Assembly: GCA_030651765.1 (NCBI GenBank)
Contig: JAUSBY010000005.1
Location: 124,001-188,000 of the forward strand
Length of the DNA stretch: 64,000 nt
Source: Coriobacteriia bacterium
GTDB taxonomy: Bacteria; Actinomycetota; Coriobacteriia; Anaerosomatales; Anaerosomataceae
Direction: 5' to 3'
The notes beneath the pieces are model-generated. The model had not been told where the DNA came from and ran no database searches. It was given only the letters and a program-made list of their open reading frames with translations. This document shows positions 35,206 through 43,255 of this stretch, one piece after another. A program made the translations under genes and the position numbers. Within the stretch, counting starts at the first letter, position 1, and every line of letters begins with the position of its first letter.

Positions 35206-36306
35206 CTATACGCTGCCGAGCCGGGTGACGACCGCCTCGAATGCCTCGACGACCCGCCGTGACTCCTCCGGTGTTCCCACCGTCACCCGCAGTGCGGGTG
35301 CGCCTCCGAAGTCACGGACGATGACCCCCTCGGCAAGCAGGGCCTCGAACACTTCGACCGGCCGCTCCGTCTTGATGTAGACGAAGTTCGCTTCCGACGG
35401 CACCCAGGAGATGCCGAGCCGGTCGAAGCCCGAATAGAGGTACGTCTTCTGTTCTTGGTTCTCTTCCCGACGACGTAGCACCTCGGCCTCGTCGTCGAGG
35501 GAGGCCAGGGCGGCCACCTGGGAGACGGTACTCACGTTGAACGGCTCACGCACGCAGTCGATCGCGCGCACGAGGCGGGCTGGCGCGAAGCCGTACCCGA
35601 CGCGCAGGCCCGCGAGCGAGTAGATCTTGGAGAACGTGCGCAGCACCACGAGCGGGCGCTCGCCATCAGAGTAGTCGAGCCCGTCAGGATACGCGGGGTC
35701 GGTCGCGAACTCGAAGTACGCCTCGTCGAGTACCAGCAGCACGTGATCGGGCACCCGCGCAAGGAAGCTTTCCAACGCTTCACGGGTGACGATGGTGCCG
35801 GTGGGGTTGTTGGGATTGCAGAGGAAGACGATCCGCGTCCGCTCGGTGATGGCGGCGAGCATCGCTTCGAGGTCGTGGACCTCGCCTTCGGCCAGCGGCA
35901 CCTTCACATGCGTGGCGCCGAAGATGTTCGCGACCATCGGGTAGACCACGAACGACGGCCACGCGTAGACGATCTCGTCTCCCGGACGCAGGACCACCTG
36001 GCCGACGAGCCGGAGCAGCTCGTTGCTGCCCGCGCCTACGACCACCTGGTCGACCGGGACGTCGTGGCGCCGGGACAGCTTCGCGCGGAGTGCCTCGGAA
36101 GCGCCCTCGGGGTAGCGATTGAGACAGCCGAGTTCGGCGGTGATTGCGGCGACCGCCGAGGGGAACGGCCCCGCGGGGTGCTCGTTGCTGGACAGCTTCA
36201 CGATCGTCGCGCTGCCGCAGCGCTCCTGGACCTGGTCCTCACGCAGCCCGGGCGGGTACGGCACCAGGGGGTGCAGTTCCTCGCGGATCATCACGTCCCA
36301 GTCCAC
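35206..36306 (-). CDS. hisC: Histidinol-phosphate / aromatic aminotransferase
   Basis: 366 residues from GTG 36306, chosen because GGAGG lies 8 bases before it. PLP fold type I with SSNEHPAGP, GAGSNELL, NPNNPTG, DEAYFEF and the Schiff-base Lys in TFSKIYSLAGLRVGYG. Sequence class is HisC. Its position beside aroF, tyrA and aroA suggests that it also, or instead, transaminates aromatic keto acids. Confidence 0.9.
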   Translation of the reverse strand: MDWDVMIREELHPLVPYPPGLREDQVQERCGSATIVKLSSNEHPAGPFPSAVAAITAELGCLNRYPEGASEALRAKLSRRHDVPVDQVVVGAGSNELLRLVGQVVLRPGDEIVYAWPSFVVYPMVANIFGATHVKVPLAEGEVHDLEAMLAAITERTRIVFLCNPNNPTGTIVTREALESFLARVPDHVLLVLDEAYFEFATDPAYPDGLDYSDGERPLVVLRTFSKIYSLAGLRVGYGFAPARLVRAIDCVREPFNVSTVSQVAALASLDDEAEVLRRREENQEQKTYLYSGFDRLGISWVPSEANFVYIKTERPVEVFEALLAEGVIVRDFGGAPALRVTVGTPEESRRVVEAFEAVVTRLGSV

Positions 36307-36382
36307 AGCGTCGCCTCCAGGCGCAGGGTTGGAGAGCATTGTCCCGCAGGGCGACGGGGCGTGCAAGCGGCGGGCGGGCACG

Positions 36383-36967
36383 CTATGCGTCGACTGGCCC
36401 CAGCCGCTCGAGCACTCCCCGGGTCGAGTGCAGGCTCACTACGGCCATCCCGGCGTTCGGTACCTCGAAGCGCCACGCGGCGTCAGCCGGGAGCCCCAGC
36501 CACTCCACGAGCAGGTGTCTGAACACGCCACCATGCGTCACGACAGCCGCGCGAGATGGGCCATCGGCCACCCGCGCTGCCGCGCGCCCCACGCGTGCCA
36601 TGAAGTCCACGCCCGCTTCACCGCCGGGAGCTACGGGACCGCCGCTGTAGTCGAGTACGATCCCGTGCTCGGCCACTTCGTCCCAGGTCAGCCCCTCGGC
36701 GTATCCGAAGTCGACTTCTTTCAGGTCGTCGAGCACCTCCACCGGAGTGCCGGCAGGCGCAATCGTCCGCGCGGTATCAAGCGCCCTGCCGAGTGGCGAC
36801 GAGTAGACGATGTCCGGACGCCACTCGGCCACCAACTCCGCGAGCGCTGCTGTCTGAACCGTGCCGAGTGGGGAGATCGGCGAGTCACTCCTGCCGATCA
36901 GGTGACCGGAAGCGTTGGCAAGCGTCTCCGGATGACGGAGGATGAGGATCTCGTGTGGGTTACTCAT
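36383..36967 (-). CDS. cobC: Histidine phosphatase family protein, probable alpha-ribazole phosphatase
   Basis: 194 residues from ATG 36967, overlapping the cobS stop as ATGA. Catalytic RHPETLAN motif (RH near the start), second arginine in SSPLGRALDTA, and TGGVF-type THGGVFRH with the second histidine. Coupling to cobS and the cob cluster points to CobC, which removes phosphate from alpha-ribazole phosphate or adenosylcobalamin phosphate; a general phosphoglycerate-mutase-like enzyme cannot be excluded. Confidence 0.82.
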   Translation of the reverse strand: MSNPHEILILRHPETLANASGHLIGRSDSPISPLGTVQTAALAELVAEWRPDIVYSSPLGRALDTARTIAPAGTPVEVLDDLKEVDFGYAEGLTWDEVAEHGIVLDYSGGPVAPGGEAGVDFMARVGRAAARVADGPSRAAVVTHGGVFRHLLVEWLGLPADAAWRFEVPNAGMAVVSLHSTRGVLERLGPVDA

Positions 36968-37713
36968 GTCAGGCCTCCCGTAATCGCGCACGCTACGAGC
37001 ACCGCTGTCTCAGTCAGGACGATCGTGGCCCCGAGAACATCGCCGGTGATGCCGCCCAGCCGTCGCACGAACGGTCCCGGGGCGACCAGTGCGAACACGA
37101 CGCCAGCTGCCACCACAGCCGTCCGTCCGATATCGGGTGGCACCACGAGGAGCGCGGCCAACGGCACCAACATCACCAGCACCGTGACTGCGACCGGCCT
37201 CTCGGCATAGCGCGCGGCGAGGCCCACGGAAGAAGCCGGCTGCCGCCATACGAGCGCGGCCGCAGCGCTAAACCGTCCGAGTACCGGTGCCGCTGCCAGC
37301 GCCCACCACGACCGGCTCTCCACGATCATCGCGATCGCCGCGACCTGCAGCACGAGCGCCAGCACGACCGCGACCACGCCGAACGCTCCGATTGACGAAT
37401 CCCGCATGACCTCGAGACGTCGCCCGGCATCCCCGCGCACGCCGATGCCATCGGCCGAATCCGCCAGACCGTCGAGGTGCAGAAAGCCCGAGAGCAGCGC
37501 CCAGGCGGTCACGATGACAGCCGCGGTCAGCAGCGCGCCAAGGCCGTCGGCCGAGTCGAGCGCGACGGCGCCGGATGCGATCCCCGCCGCGAGCGCCCCG
37601 AACAGCCAGCCCACCAGCGGGAAGTAGCGTGCCGGGTGCTCCCCTTCCCGCCTGCCGATCGGCACGACGGTCAGCAGCCGCACAGCGGTGAGCATGTCCG
37701 CGACCGGCCTCAT
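36964..37713 (-). CDS. cobS: Adenosylcobinamide-GDP ribazoletransferase (cobalamin synthase)
   Basis: 249-residue integral membrane protein with 6-7 hydrophobic helices. The metal-binding FLHLDGLADSADGI and RDSSIGAFGV motifs are diagnostic. It joins the activated corrinoid to alpha-ribazole at the membrane. ATG 37713 overlaps the cobT stop as ATGA. Confidence 0.94.
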   Translation of the reverse strand: MRPVADMLTAVRLLTVVPIGRREGEHPARYFPLVGWLFGALAAGIASGAVALDSADGLGALLTAAVIVTAWALLSGFLHLDGLADSADGIGVRGDAGRRLEVMRDSSIGAFGVVAVVLALVLQVAAIAMIVESRSWWALAAAPVLGRFSAAAALVWRQPASSVGLAARYAERPVAVTVLVMLVPLAALLVVPPDIGRTAVVAAGVVFALVAPGPFVRRLGGITGDVLGATIVLTETAVLVACAITGGLT

Positions 37714-38804
37714 GCGTCCGCGCGCTCGCTGACGCCGGCCTCGGCAAACGTCGCCATACCGCTCAGCATCGCGCAGGCGGCGCTCATGATGCCGATGGCG
37801 AGCGCGCTGCCGGTACCTTCACCGAGGCGCATGTCGAGTTCGAGCACGGGCTTCAGGCCGAGCGCTTCGAGCGCGATGCGATGACCGGGCTCGGCGGAGA
37901 GATGTGACGGGAACAGGTAGGCGGCACACGCCGGGCAGATGCGCACCGCGGCGAGTGCAGCCGCGCCGGAGATGTACCCGTCGGCCACCGCGCAGATGCC
38001 GGATGCGGCCGCCCCGACGATCACGCCGGTCATGCCGGCGATCTCCAGGCCGCCGAGCGCAGCAAGGGTACCGAAGGGGTCGTCGGGGCTCGGCGGGTTG
38101 GCTGCCAGCCCGCGCGCGACGACGACGGCCTTGTGCGCAACCCCGGCATCGTCGAGTCCGGTACCACGACCGACCACGGTCGCAGGCTCGGCGCCGGTGT
38201 ACGCCGCCACGAGCGCAGCGGCAGGCGTCGTGTTGCCGATGCCCATCTCGCCGGTGCCCACGATCACGACGCCGTCACCGGCGAGGTCGCGCGCGAGTCG
38301 CACCCCTGTCATGAACGCGGCCGCGGCCTCTTCGCGACTCATCGCAGGGCCCTCGGCGAGGTTCGCGGTGCCCGGGCGTACCTTCGCCTGCACGACGTCG
38401 GGCAGCATGCTCGTGTCGGCGAGCACGCCGACATCGGCCACCACCAGCCGCGCGCCGACGTGCCCGGCGAGTTGGTTGATGGCCGCGCCGCCCGCGCTGA
38501 AGTTGGCGACCATCTGCCATGTCACTTCGGACGGCCACGGCGAGACGCCCTCGGCGGTCACCCCGTGGTCTCCCGCCATGAGCACGATCGCCGACGGCGA
38601 GCCTGCGGGCCGCACATCGTCTTGAACGGTCGCCACGCGCGACGCGATCTCCTCGAGCCTGCCGAGGCTCCGGGGCGGCTTGGTAAGCGAGTCGAGGCGC
38701 TCCCACGCGCGCTCGGTGGCGGCGGGGTCGACCGATCGCACCGATGCCATGATCGTGAGCATCTCGCGCTCGGTGGGTCCGGGCGTGATCACGTGCTGGG
38801 CCAT
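37710..38804 (-). CDS. cobT: Nicotinate-nucleotide:dimethylbenzimidazole phosphoribosyltransferase
   Basis: 364 residues. LTKPPRSLGRLEEIA at the N-terminus, VLMAGDHGVTAEGVS, GTGEMGIGNTTPAAAL and the C-terminal SHLSAEPGHRIALEALGL motif with the catalytic Glu region. It activates the lower-ligand base of cobamides. ATG 38804 lies within the last 16 bases of cobU. Confidence 0.95.
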   Translation of the reverse strand: MAQHVITPGPTEREMLTIMASVRSVDPAATERAWERLDSLTKPPRSLGRLEEIASRVATVQDDVRPAGSPSAIVLMAGDHGVTAEGVSPWPSEVTWQMVANFSAGGAAINQLAGHVGARLVVADVGVLADTSMLPDVVQAKVRPGTANLAEGPAMSREEAAAAFMTGVRLARDLAGDGVVIVGTGEMGIGNTTPAAALVAAYTGAEPATVVGRGTGLDDAGVAHKAVVVARGLAANPPSPDDPFGTLAALGGLEIAGMTGVIVGAAASGICAVADGYISGAAALAAVRICPACAAYLFPSHLSAEPGHRIALEALGLKPVLELDMRLGEGTGSALAIGIMSAACAMLSGMATFAEAGVSERADA

Positions 38805-39358
38805 GCTACCTCCTGCGGGAGTCGTTTGAGGTCGACTGCACGGCCACCCACCACGAGCCAGGCGGCGTCGGCCACGTCGATCAGCGTCCGGTTGGCGCGT
38901 CCGAGCGTGTCACGGAACAGCCTGCCGAGAGGCGTTGGGGGCACGACGCCCCATCCCACCTCGTTGGTGACGACCACGGTGGGACCGTGCCGCGCCACGA
39001 GGGCGCCCACAAGCGCGTCGGCTGCCTGCGTGGCACGCTCCTCGGCCTCAGATGTCGCGGTCACATCCCCATCGGGCACGAGGCTCGCGAGCGAACGGCC
39101 GAGGATGGTGCCGAGGCAGTCCACGAGCAGGCACGCCTCAGGATCGACCGCCGAGACCCACGCCGGATCCTCCCCTACCTCGAGCACCGCCACGGACGCC
39201 GGACGCTCGGCCTTGTGCGCCGCGATCCTGCGCGCCATCTCGGGGTCGTCGGCACGACCGCCCACGGCTACGGTGACCGCGCTGCCGCTTGCCAGCGCGA
39301 GCGAGAGCGCCATCGTGGACTTGCCGCTTCGGACAGGCCCGGTGAGCACCGCTATCAT
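38789..39358 (-). CDS. cobU: Adenosylcobinamide kinase / guanylyltransferase
   Basis: 189 residues. P-loop TGPVRSGKSTMALSLA, HKAERPASVAVLE and VVTNEVGWGVVPP are standard CobU/CobP motifs. Phosphorylates adenosylcobinamide and attaches GMP. With cobT, cobS and cobC it completes nucleotide-loop assembly; no corrin-ring genes occur here. ATG 39358 overlaps the rluB stop as ATGA. Confidence 0.94.
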   Translation of the reverse strand: MIAVLTGPVRSGKSTMALSLALASGSAVTVAVGGRADDPEMARRIAAHKAERPASVAVLEVGEDPAWVSAVDPEACLLVDCLGTILGRSLASLVPDGDVTATSEAEERATQAADALVGALVARHGPTVVVTNEVGWGVVPPTPLGRLFRDTLGRANRTLIDVADAAWLVVGGRAVDLKRLPQEVAWPST

Positions 39359-40134
39359 CGCGCACCCCCCGAGACGGCTCCGCGCAACGCGCGAACCTCC
39401 TCGTCACGTAACGCACGCACCGATCCCTGTTCGAGCTTGCCGAGGGTGAGCGGCCCATAGCCGACGCGCGTAAGCGAGCGGACCGGGTGGCCGATAGCCG
39501 AGAGCATCCTGCGCACCTGGCGCTTGCGGCCCTCCCGAAGCGTGATCTCAACGCTCGACGCCCGGGAACCCTCGCGCGAGAGCACGCGGGCGCCGGCCGG
39601 TGCAGTGCGGCCGTCGTCCAGATCGATCCCCTCGCGCAGTGAGCGCAGATCGGCCGCATCGGGCACGCCATCGACACCGGCGTGGTAGACCTTGGTCACG
39701 TGGTAGCGCGGGTGCATCAGGCTGTGGGCGAGGTCCCCGTCGTTGGTGAGCAGCAGCAGACCCGTGGTGGCGAAGTCGAGTCGGCCGACCGGGAACAGCC
39801 GCGGCGCGCCGTCGGGGATGTACCGTGCCACGGTGGGCCGCGACTGCGGATCGTCAAGCGTGGTCACCACGCCCGCAGGCTTGTTGAGCATCAGGTACCA
39901 CAGCGTCGTCGGAGGCTCCACGAGCGATCCGTCCACCCGGACCTCATCGGCTCCGGCCGTCACCTTCACGCCGAGTCCGGAGGCGACCGTACCGTTCACG
40001 CTCACGCGACCGGCGACGATCATCTCCTCGGCCACGCGGCGGGAGGCCACGCCCGCACGCGAGAGGTACTTCTGCAGACGCTCGGGCTCGGCCTCAGGGC
40101 CCGTGTCACTCTTCTTCGTCGTCGGGCTCGTCAC
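39355..40134 (-). CDS. rluB: 23S rRNA pseudouridine synthase, RsuA/RluB family
   Basis: 259 residues from GTG 40134, preceded by GACGAGG; it overlaps scpB by 29 bases. An S4 RNA-binding domain (RLQKYLSRAGVASRRVAEEMI) is followed by the synthase core with the catalytic Asp in FPVGRLDFATTGLLLLTNDG and GRKRQVRRML. It modifies 23S rRNA helix regions near the peptidyl-transferase centre. Usual neighbour of scpAB in Gram-positive genomes. Confidence 0.92.
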   Translation of the reverse strand: MTSPTTKKSDTGPEAEPERLQKYLSRAGVASRRVAEEMIVAGRVSVNGTVASGLGVKVTAGADEVRVDGSLVEPPTTLWYLMLNKPAGVVTTLDDPQSRPTVARYIPDGAPRLFPVGRLDFATTGLLLLTNDGDLAHSLMHPRYHVTKVYHAGVDGVPDAADLRSLREGIDLDDGRTAPAGARVLSREGSRASSVEITLREGRKRQVRRMLSAIGHPVRSLTRVGYGPLTLGKLEQGSVRALRDEEVRALRGAVSGGAR

Positions 40135-40753
40135 GCTCGACCTCGTCTTCGGTGTCGTCGTCATCGATGTCGAACGCACTGCCCTCGAGCGCGTTGAGCC
40201 GTTCGCGGATAGCGCGCTCGGTCTCGGGATCGGGTGCGAACTCCTCAAGCGGCGGCAGCTCGGCCAGGTCTTTCAGGCCGAAGCGCTCCAGGAACGTGCG
40301 TGTCGTACCGTACAGGATCGCGTTTCCCGCGTTGCGATCACGTCCCATCTCACGGACGAGACCCTTCTCGATGAGTGAGGAGATGACCGCCTCACTGTTG
40401 ACGCCGCGGACGGCGTTGACGCCCTGGCGACTCACCGGCTGGTGGTACGCGACGACCGCCAGAGCCTCGAGCGCAGCCTGGGAGAGCTTGCGGGTGTCCC
40501 ACGACAGAACGTACTCCTCCACCTGGCTGTGGAACGCAGGGTGCGTGTAAAGACGCCACCCTCCGGCCACCTCGCGCAGCTGGAAGCCGCGGTCGTCGTC
40601 CACGTACTCGGCGGCGAGCGCTCTGAGCGCCGACTCGACCTCGGCGGTGCCGGTCTCCAGGATCTTCGCAAGGCGCGACGGGGCGACAGGCTCGTCGGAG
40701 ACGAACAGCAGCGCCTCGATGGCGCCCCGGAGCGCAGGGTTCTCGCGGGTCAT
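40106..40753 (-). CDS. scpB: Segregation and condensation protein B
   Basis: 215 residues. Tandem winged helices (AIEALLFVSDEPVAPSRLAK; LEALAVVAYHQPVSRQGVNAVRG), then GTTRTFLERFGLKDLAELPPL. The C-terminal 40 residues are highly acidic. It partners ScpA and SMC in chromosome condensation. ATG 40753 overlaps the scpA stop as ATGA. Confidence 0.94.
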   Translation of the reverse strand: MTRENPALRGAIEALLFVSDEPVAPSRLAKILETGTAEVESALRALAAEYVDDDRGFQLREVAGGWRLYTHPAFHSQVEEYVLSWDTRKLSQAALEALAVVAYHQPVSRQGVNAVRGVNSEAVISSLIEKGLVREMGRDRNAGNAILYGTTRTFLERFGLKDLAELPPLEEFAPDPETERAIRERLNALEGSAFDIDDDDTEDEVERDEPDDEEE

Positions 40754-41493
40754 ACCTCACCACCTGTCTCGACTATCTCGATGTCGCCGAACTCAAGGGC
40801 CTGCTCGAGCCGCACGAGTCCACGCTTGTAGAGTTCGAGTATCGCAAGGAACGTCACGACGAGCTCCTCCACCGATGCGCCCTCGGCCACCAGCTCGCGG
40901 AAAGTCGCGCGCTTGCGTCCGCTCATCATGCGGGCAACGCCCTCGATGTGGAGTTCCAGGCTGATGGGTGCCGAGGCCACATGGTCGGCCTCGAGCAGGA
41001 AGACATCGCGCCTGTGGACGAGATCCGCACAGATGACGGCGAGCCCGTGGAGCGTGATGCCCTCGAGGTAGTCCGGCATGAGCTGCAGGAACGACTCCTC
41101 GAGACCGGCCGCGCGCGGATGCATCAACGCCTCGGACTCGTAGCGCGCCGCGAGTTCGAGGGCCGCATTCTTGAACTGCTTGTACGCGAGCAGTCGCGCG
41201 ATCAGGAGGTTGCGCGCCTCCTCCGGGGTCATGTCCTCGAACTCGAGCATCTCGATGGGCTCGTCGCGCGGTAGAAGCGCGGCGGCTTTGATCTCGAGAA
41301 GCGTTGCCGCGACGAGCAGGAAGTCGCTCGCCACATCCAGATCGAGATCGTCCAGGCGCTCGATGTACTCGAGGTACTGATCGGTGATCTCCGCGATGGA
41401 CAGACCGCCGATATCCACCTTCTGCTTGGCCACGAGCTGCAGCAGCAGATCGAACGGTCCCTCGAACGCGTCTGTGCGGACCCGGTAGGCCAT
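40750..41493 (-). CDS. scpA: Segregation and condensation protein A (kleisin)
   Basis: 247 residues. FEGPFDLLLQLVAKQKVDIGGLSIAEITDQYL at the N-terminus and the winged-helix C-terminus VVTFLAILELYKRGLVRLEQ are characteristic kleisin ends. Bridges the SMC heads. It starts at ATG 41493, three bases after the trpS stop. Confidence 0.95.
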   Translation of the reverse strand: MAYRVRTDAFEGPFDLLLQLVAKQKVDIGGLSIAEITDQYLEYIERLDDLDLDVASDFLLVAATLLEIKAAALLPRDEPIEMLEFEDMTPEEARNLLIARLLAYKQFKNAALELAARYESEALMHPRAAGLEESFLQLMPDYLEGITLHGLAVICADLVHRRDVFLLEADHVASAPISLELHIEGVARMMSGRKRATFRELVAEGASVEELVVTFLAILELYKRGLVRLEQALEFGDIEIVETGGEV

Positions 41494-41496
41494 CGC

Positions 41497-42498
41497 CTAG
41501 GCGCGTCCGGCGTCTACGTGCATCGCGCGGCGGACCTCGCCCATGAGCGCTTCGACGGCCGGCCGGACCCTGGCTGCGCCCTCGGCGAGCACTTCCCACG
41601 CGTAGCCCGGCTCGGCGGCAAGCGCCGCACGCTTCTCGCGAAACGGCCGCAGGTACTCGTTCAGGTCCTCCACGAGCGCGCGCTTGTGCGCCACACACCC
41701 GCAGTCGGCCACGCGGCAGCAGCGGTCCCACTCGGCGATGGCGGCAGGGTCGCCCACGAGCTTGTGGATCTGCTGGAGCGGACAGATGTCGGGGTCGCCC
41801 GGATCGGTCTTCAGCTTGCGGGCCGGGTCGGTCACCATCCCCATGACCTTCTTGGCGGTCTCCTCTTCAGTCTCCGAGAGGTAGATCGCGTTTCCGTAGC
41901 TCTTGGACATCTTGCGGCCGTCGGTACCCGGCACACGGGCGCCGGCCTTGGCGATGAGCGCCTGCGGCTCGGGCAGCAGGTCCCCGTACTGGTTGTTGAA
42001 CCGGCGGACGACCTCGCGCGTGAGCTCCAGATGCGGCAACTGGTCCTCGCCCACCGGCACCACGTCACCGCGGACGATCGCGATATCGGCGGCCTGCATG
42101 AGCGGGTAGAGGAAGAACCCGACGTTGCCGAGGTCTTTGTCGGTTATCTGCTCGCGCTGCTCTTTGTAGCTGGGCACGCGCTCGAGCCAGGTCATCGGCG
42201 CGACCATCGACAGGTACATCGTGAGCTCGGCCACCTCGGGCACGTCGGACTGGCGGTAGATGACCGAGCGGGCAGGGTCGATGCCGGCCGCCACCCAGTC
42301 GAGCACCATCTCTTCGGTGAACTGCCGGATCGCGTGGGTGTCCTGCCAGTCGCTCGTGAGCGCGTGCCAGTCGGCGACGAAGTAGTACGCCTCGTAGTCG
42401 TCTTGCATCTCGCGCATGTTCAGCAGATTGCCGAACCAGTGCCCGAGTGTCAGGCGTCCGGTGGGCCGATAGCCGGTGAGCACGCGCTTCTTCGTCAT
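41497..42498 (-). CDS. trpS: Tryptophanyl-tRNA synthetase
   Basis: 333 residues, class Ic synthetase. HIGH-like GYRPTGRLTLGHWFGNL at residues 9-25 and KMSKS in GTDGRKMSKSYGNAI. Charges tRNA-Trp. ATG 42498. No T-box or tryptophan leader was found in the 60 bases upstream. Confidence 0.96.
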   Translation of the reverse strand: MTKKRVLTGYRPTGRLTLGHWFGNLLNMREMQDDYEAYYFVADWHALTSDWQDTHAIRQFTEEMVLDWVAAGIDPARSVIYRQSDVPEVAELTMYLSMVAPMTWLERVPSYKEQREQITDKDLGNVGFFLYPLMQAADIAIVRGDVVPVGEDQLPHLELTREVVRRFNNQYGDLLPEPQALIAKAGARVPGTDGRKMSKSYGNAIYLSETEEETAKKVMGMVTDPARKLKTDPGDPDICPLQQIHKLVGDPAAIAEWDRCCRVADCGCVAHKRALVEDLNEYLRPFREKRAALAAEPGYAWEVLAEGAARVRPAVEALMGEVRRAMHVDAGRA

Positions 42499-42558
42499 CA
42501 GGTGCGACGCTCCTCGCCTTGTGAGAACGGATGCAGACAGTCTACCGCAGCGGTCCCG

Positions 42559-43242
42559 TCACGAGACCCCCGTGATAAGGCGGAGAAGCGGACGGACGGT
42601 GATGTCGAAGTACCCGCTGATCGGGCTAAAGCCCAGAATCCTCGGCAGGATGAGGAGCAGGCCGAAGAAGATCAGGATGCCGTACTGCTCGATGCGGTGA
42701 TAGGCCTCAAGCGCCTTGTCCGACAAGAACAGCGGCAGCACGCGCGAGCCATCAAGCGGCGGGATCGGGATCAGGTTGAAGAACATGAGCACCAGGTTGA
42801 TCTGCGCGAAGAAGTAGAACGCGTAGAACACCCAGGCAAGGACCTCCATCGCGCCGTCCGAGGCCGTGAGCGCGAGCAGGGAGCCGCCGCCGATCACGAG
42901 CCGGCACACGAGGCCCGCGAGCAGTGCAAGCGTGAGGTTGGTCGCGGGTCCGGCGAGCCCGGTGAGCATCATGCCCTTGCGGTAGTCCTTGTAGTAGGCC
43001 GGGTTGATCGGCACCGGCTTGGCGTAGCCGAACACCGGCCCGCCGCCGAACCACAGCAGGAGCGGCAGCAGCACCGTGCCGAACGGGTCCATGTGCTTGA
43101 TCGGGTTGAGGCTGAGGCGTCCCCTTATCTTGGCCGTGGGGTCGCCGAGCAGGTACGACACGTAGCCGTGCGAGACCTCGTGCAGCACGATGGCAGGGAC
43201 GAACATGGCAAGTTGGAGCACGCCAAGCACGGTTTCGTTCAT
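42559..43242 (-). CDS. Site-2 protease family (M50) membrane metalloprotease
   Basis: 227 residues with about five hydrophobic helices. Zinc motif HEVSHGY (HExxH, about residues 21-27) in the first helix and the third ligand motif NLIPIPPLDGSRVL near 155-170. Rip/YwhC-like short form without PDZ domain. The substrate is unknown. Lies between the CCA fusion gene and trpS, a common location in this type of cluster. Confidence 0.92.
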   Translation of the reverse strand: MNETVLGVLQLAMFVPAIVLHEVSHGYVSYLLGDPTAKIRGRLSLNPIKHMDPFGTVLLPLLLWFGGGPVFGYAKPVPINPAYYKDYRKGMMLTGLAGPATNLTLALLAGLVCRLVIGGGSLLALTASDGAMEVLAWVFYAFYFFAQINLVLMFFNLIPIPPLDGSRVLPLFLSDKALEAYHRIEQYGILIFFGLLLILPRILGFSPISGYFDITVRPLLRLITGVS

Positions 43243-43255
43243 GAGACTCCAAGCA

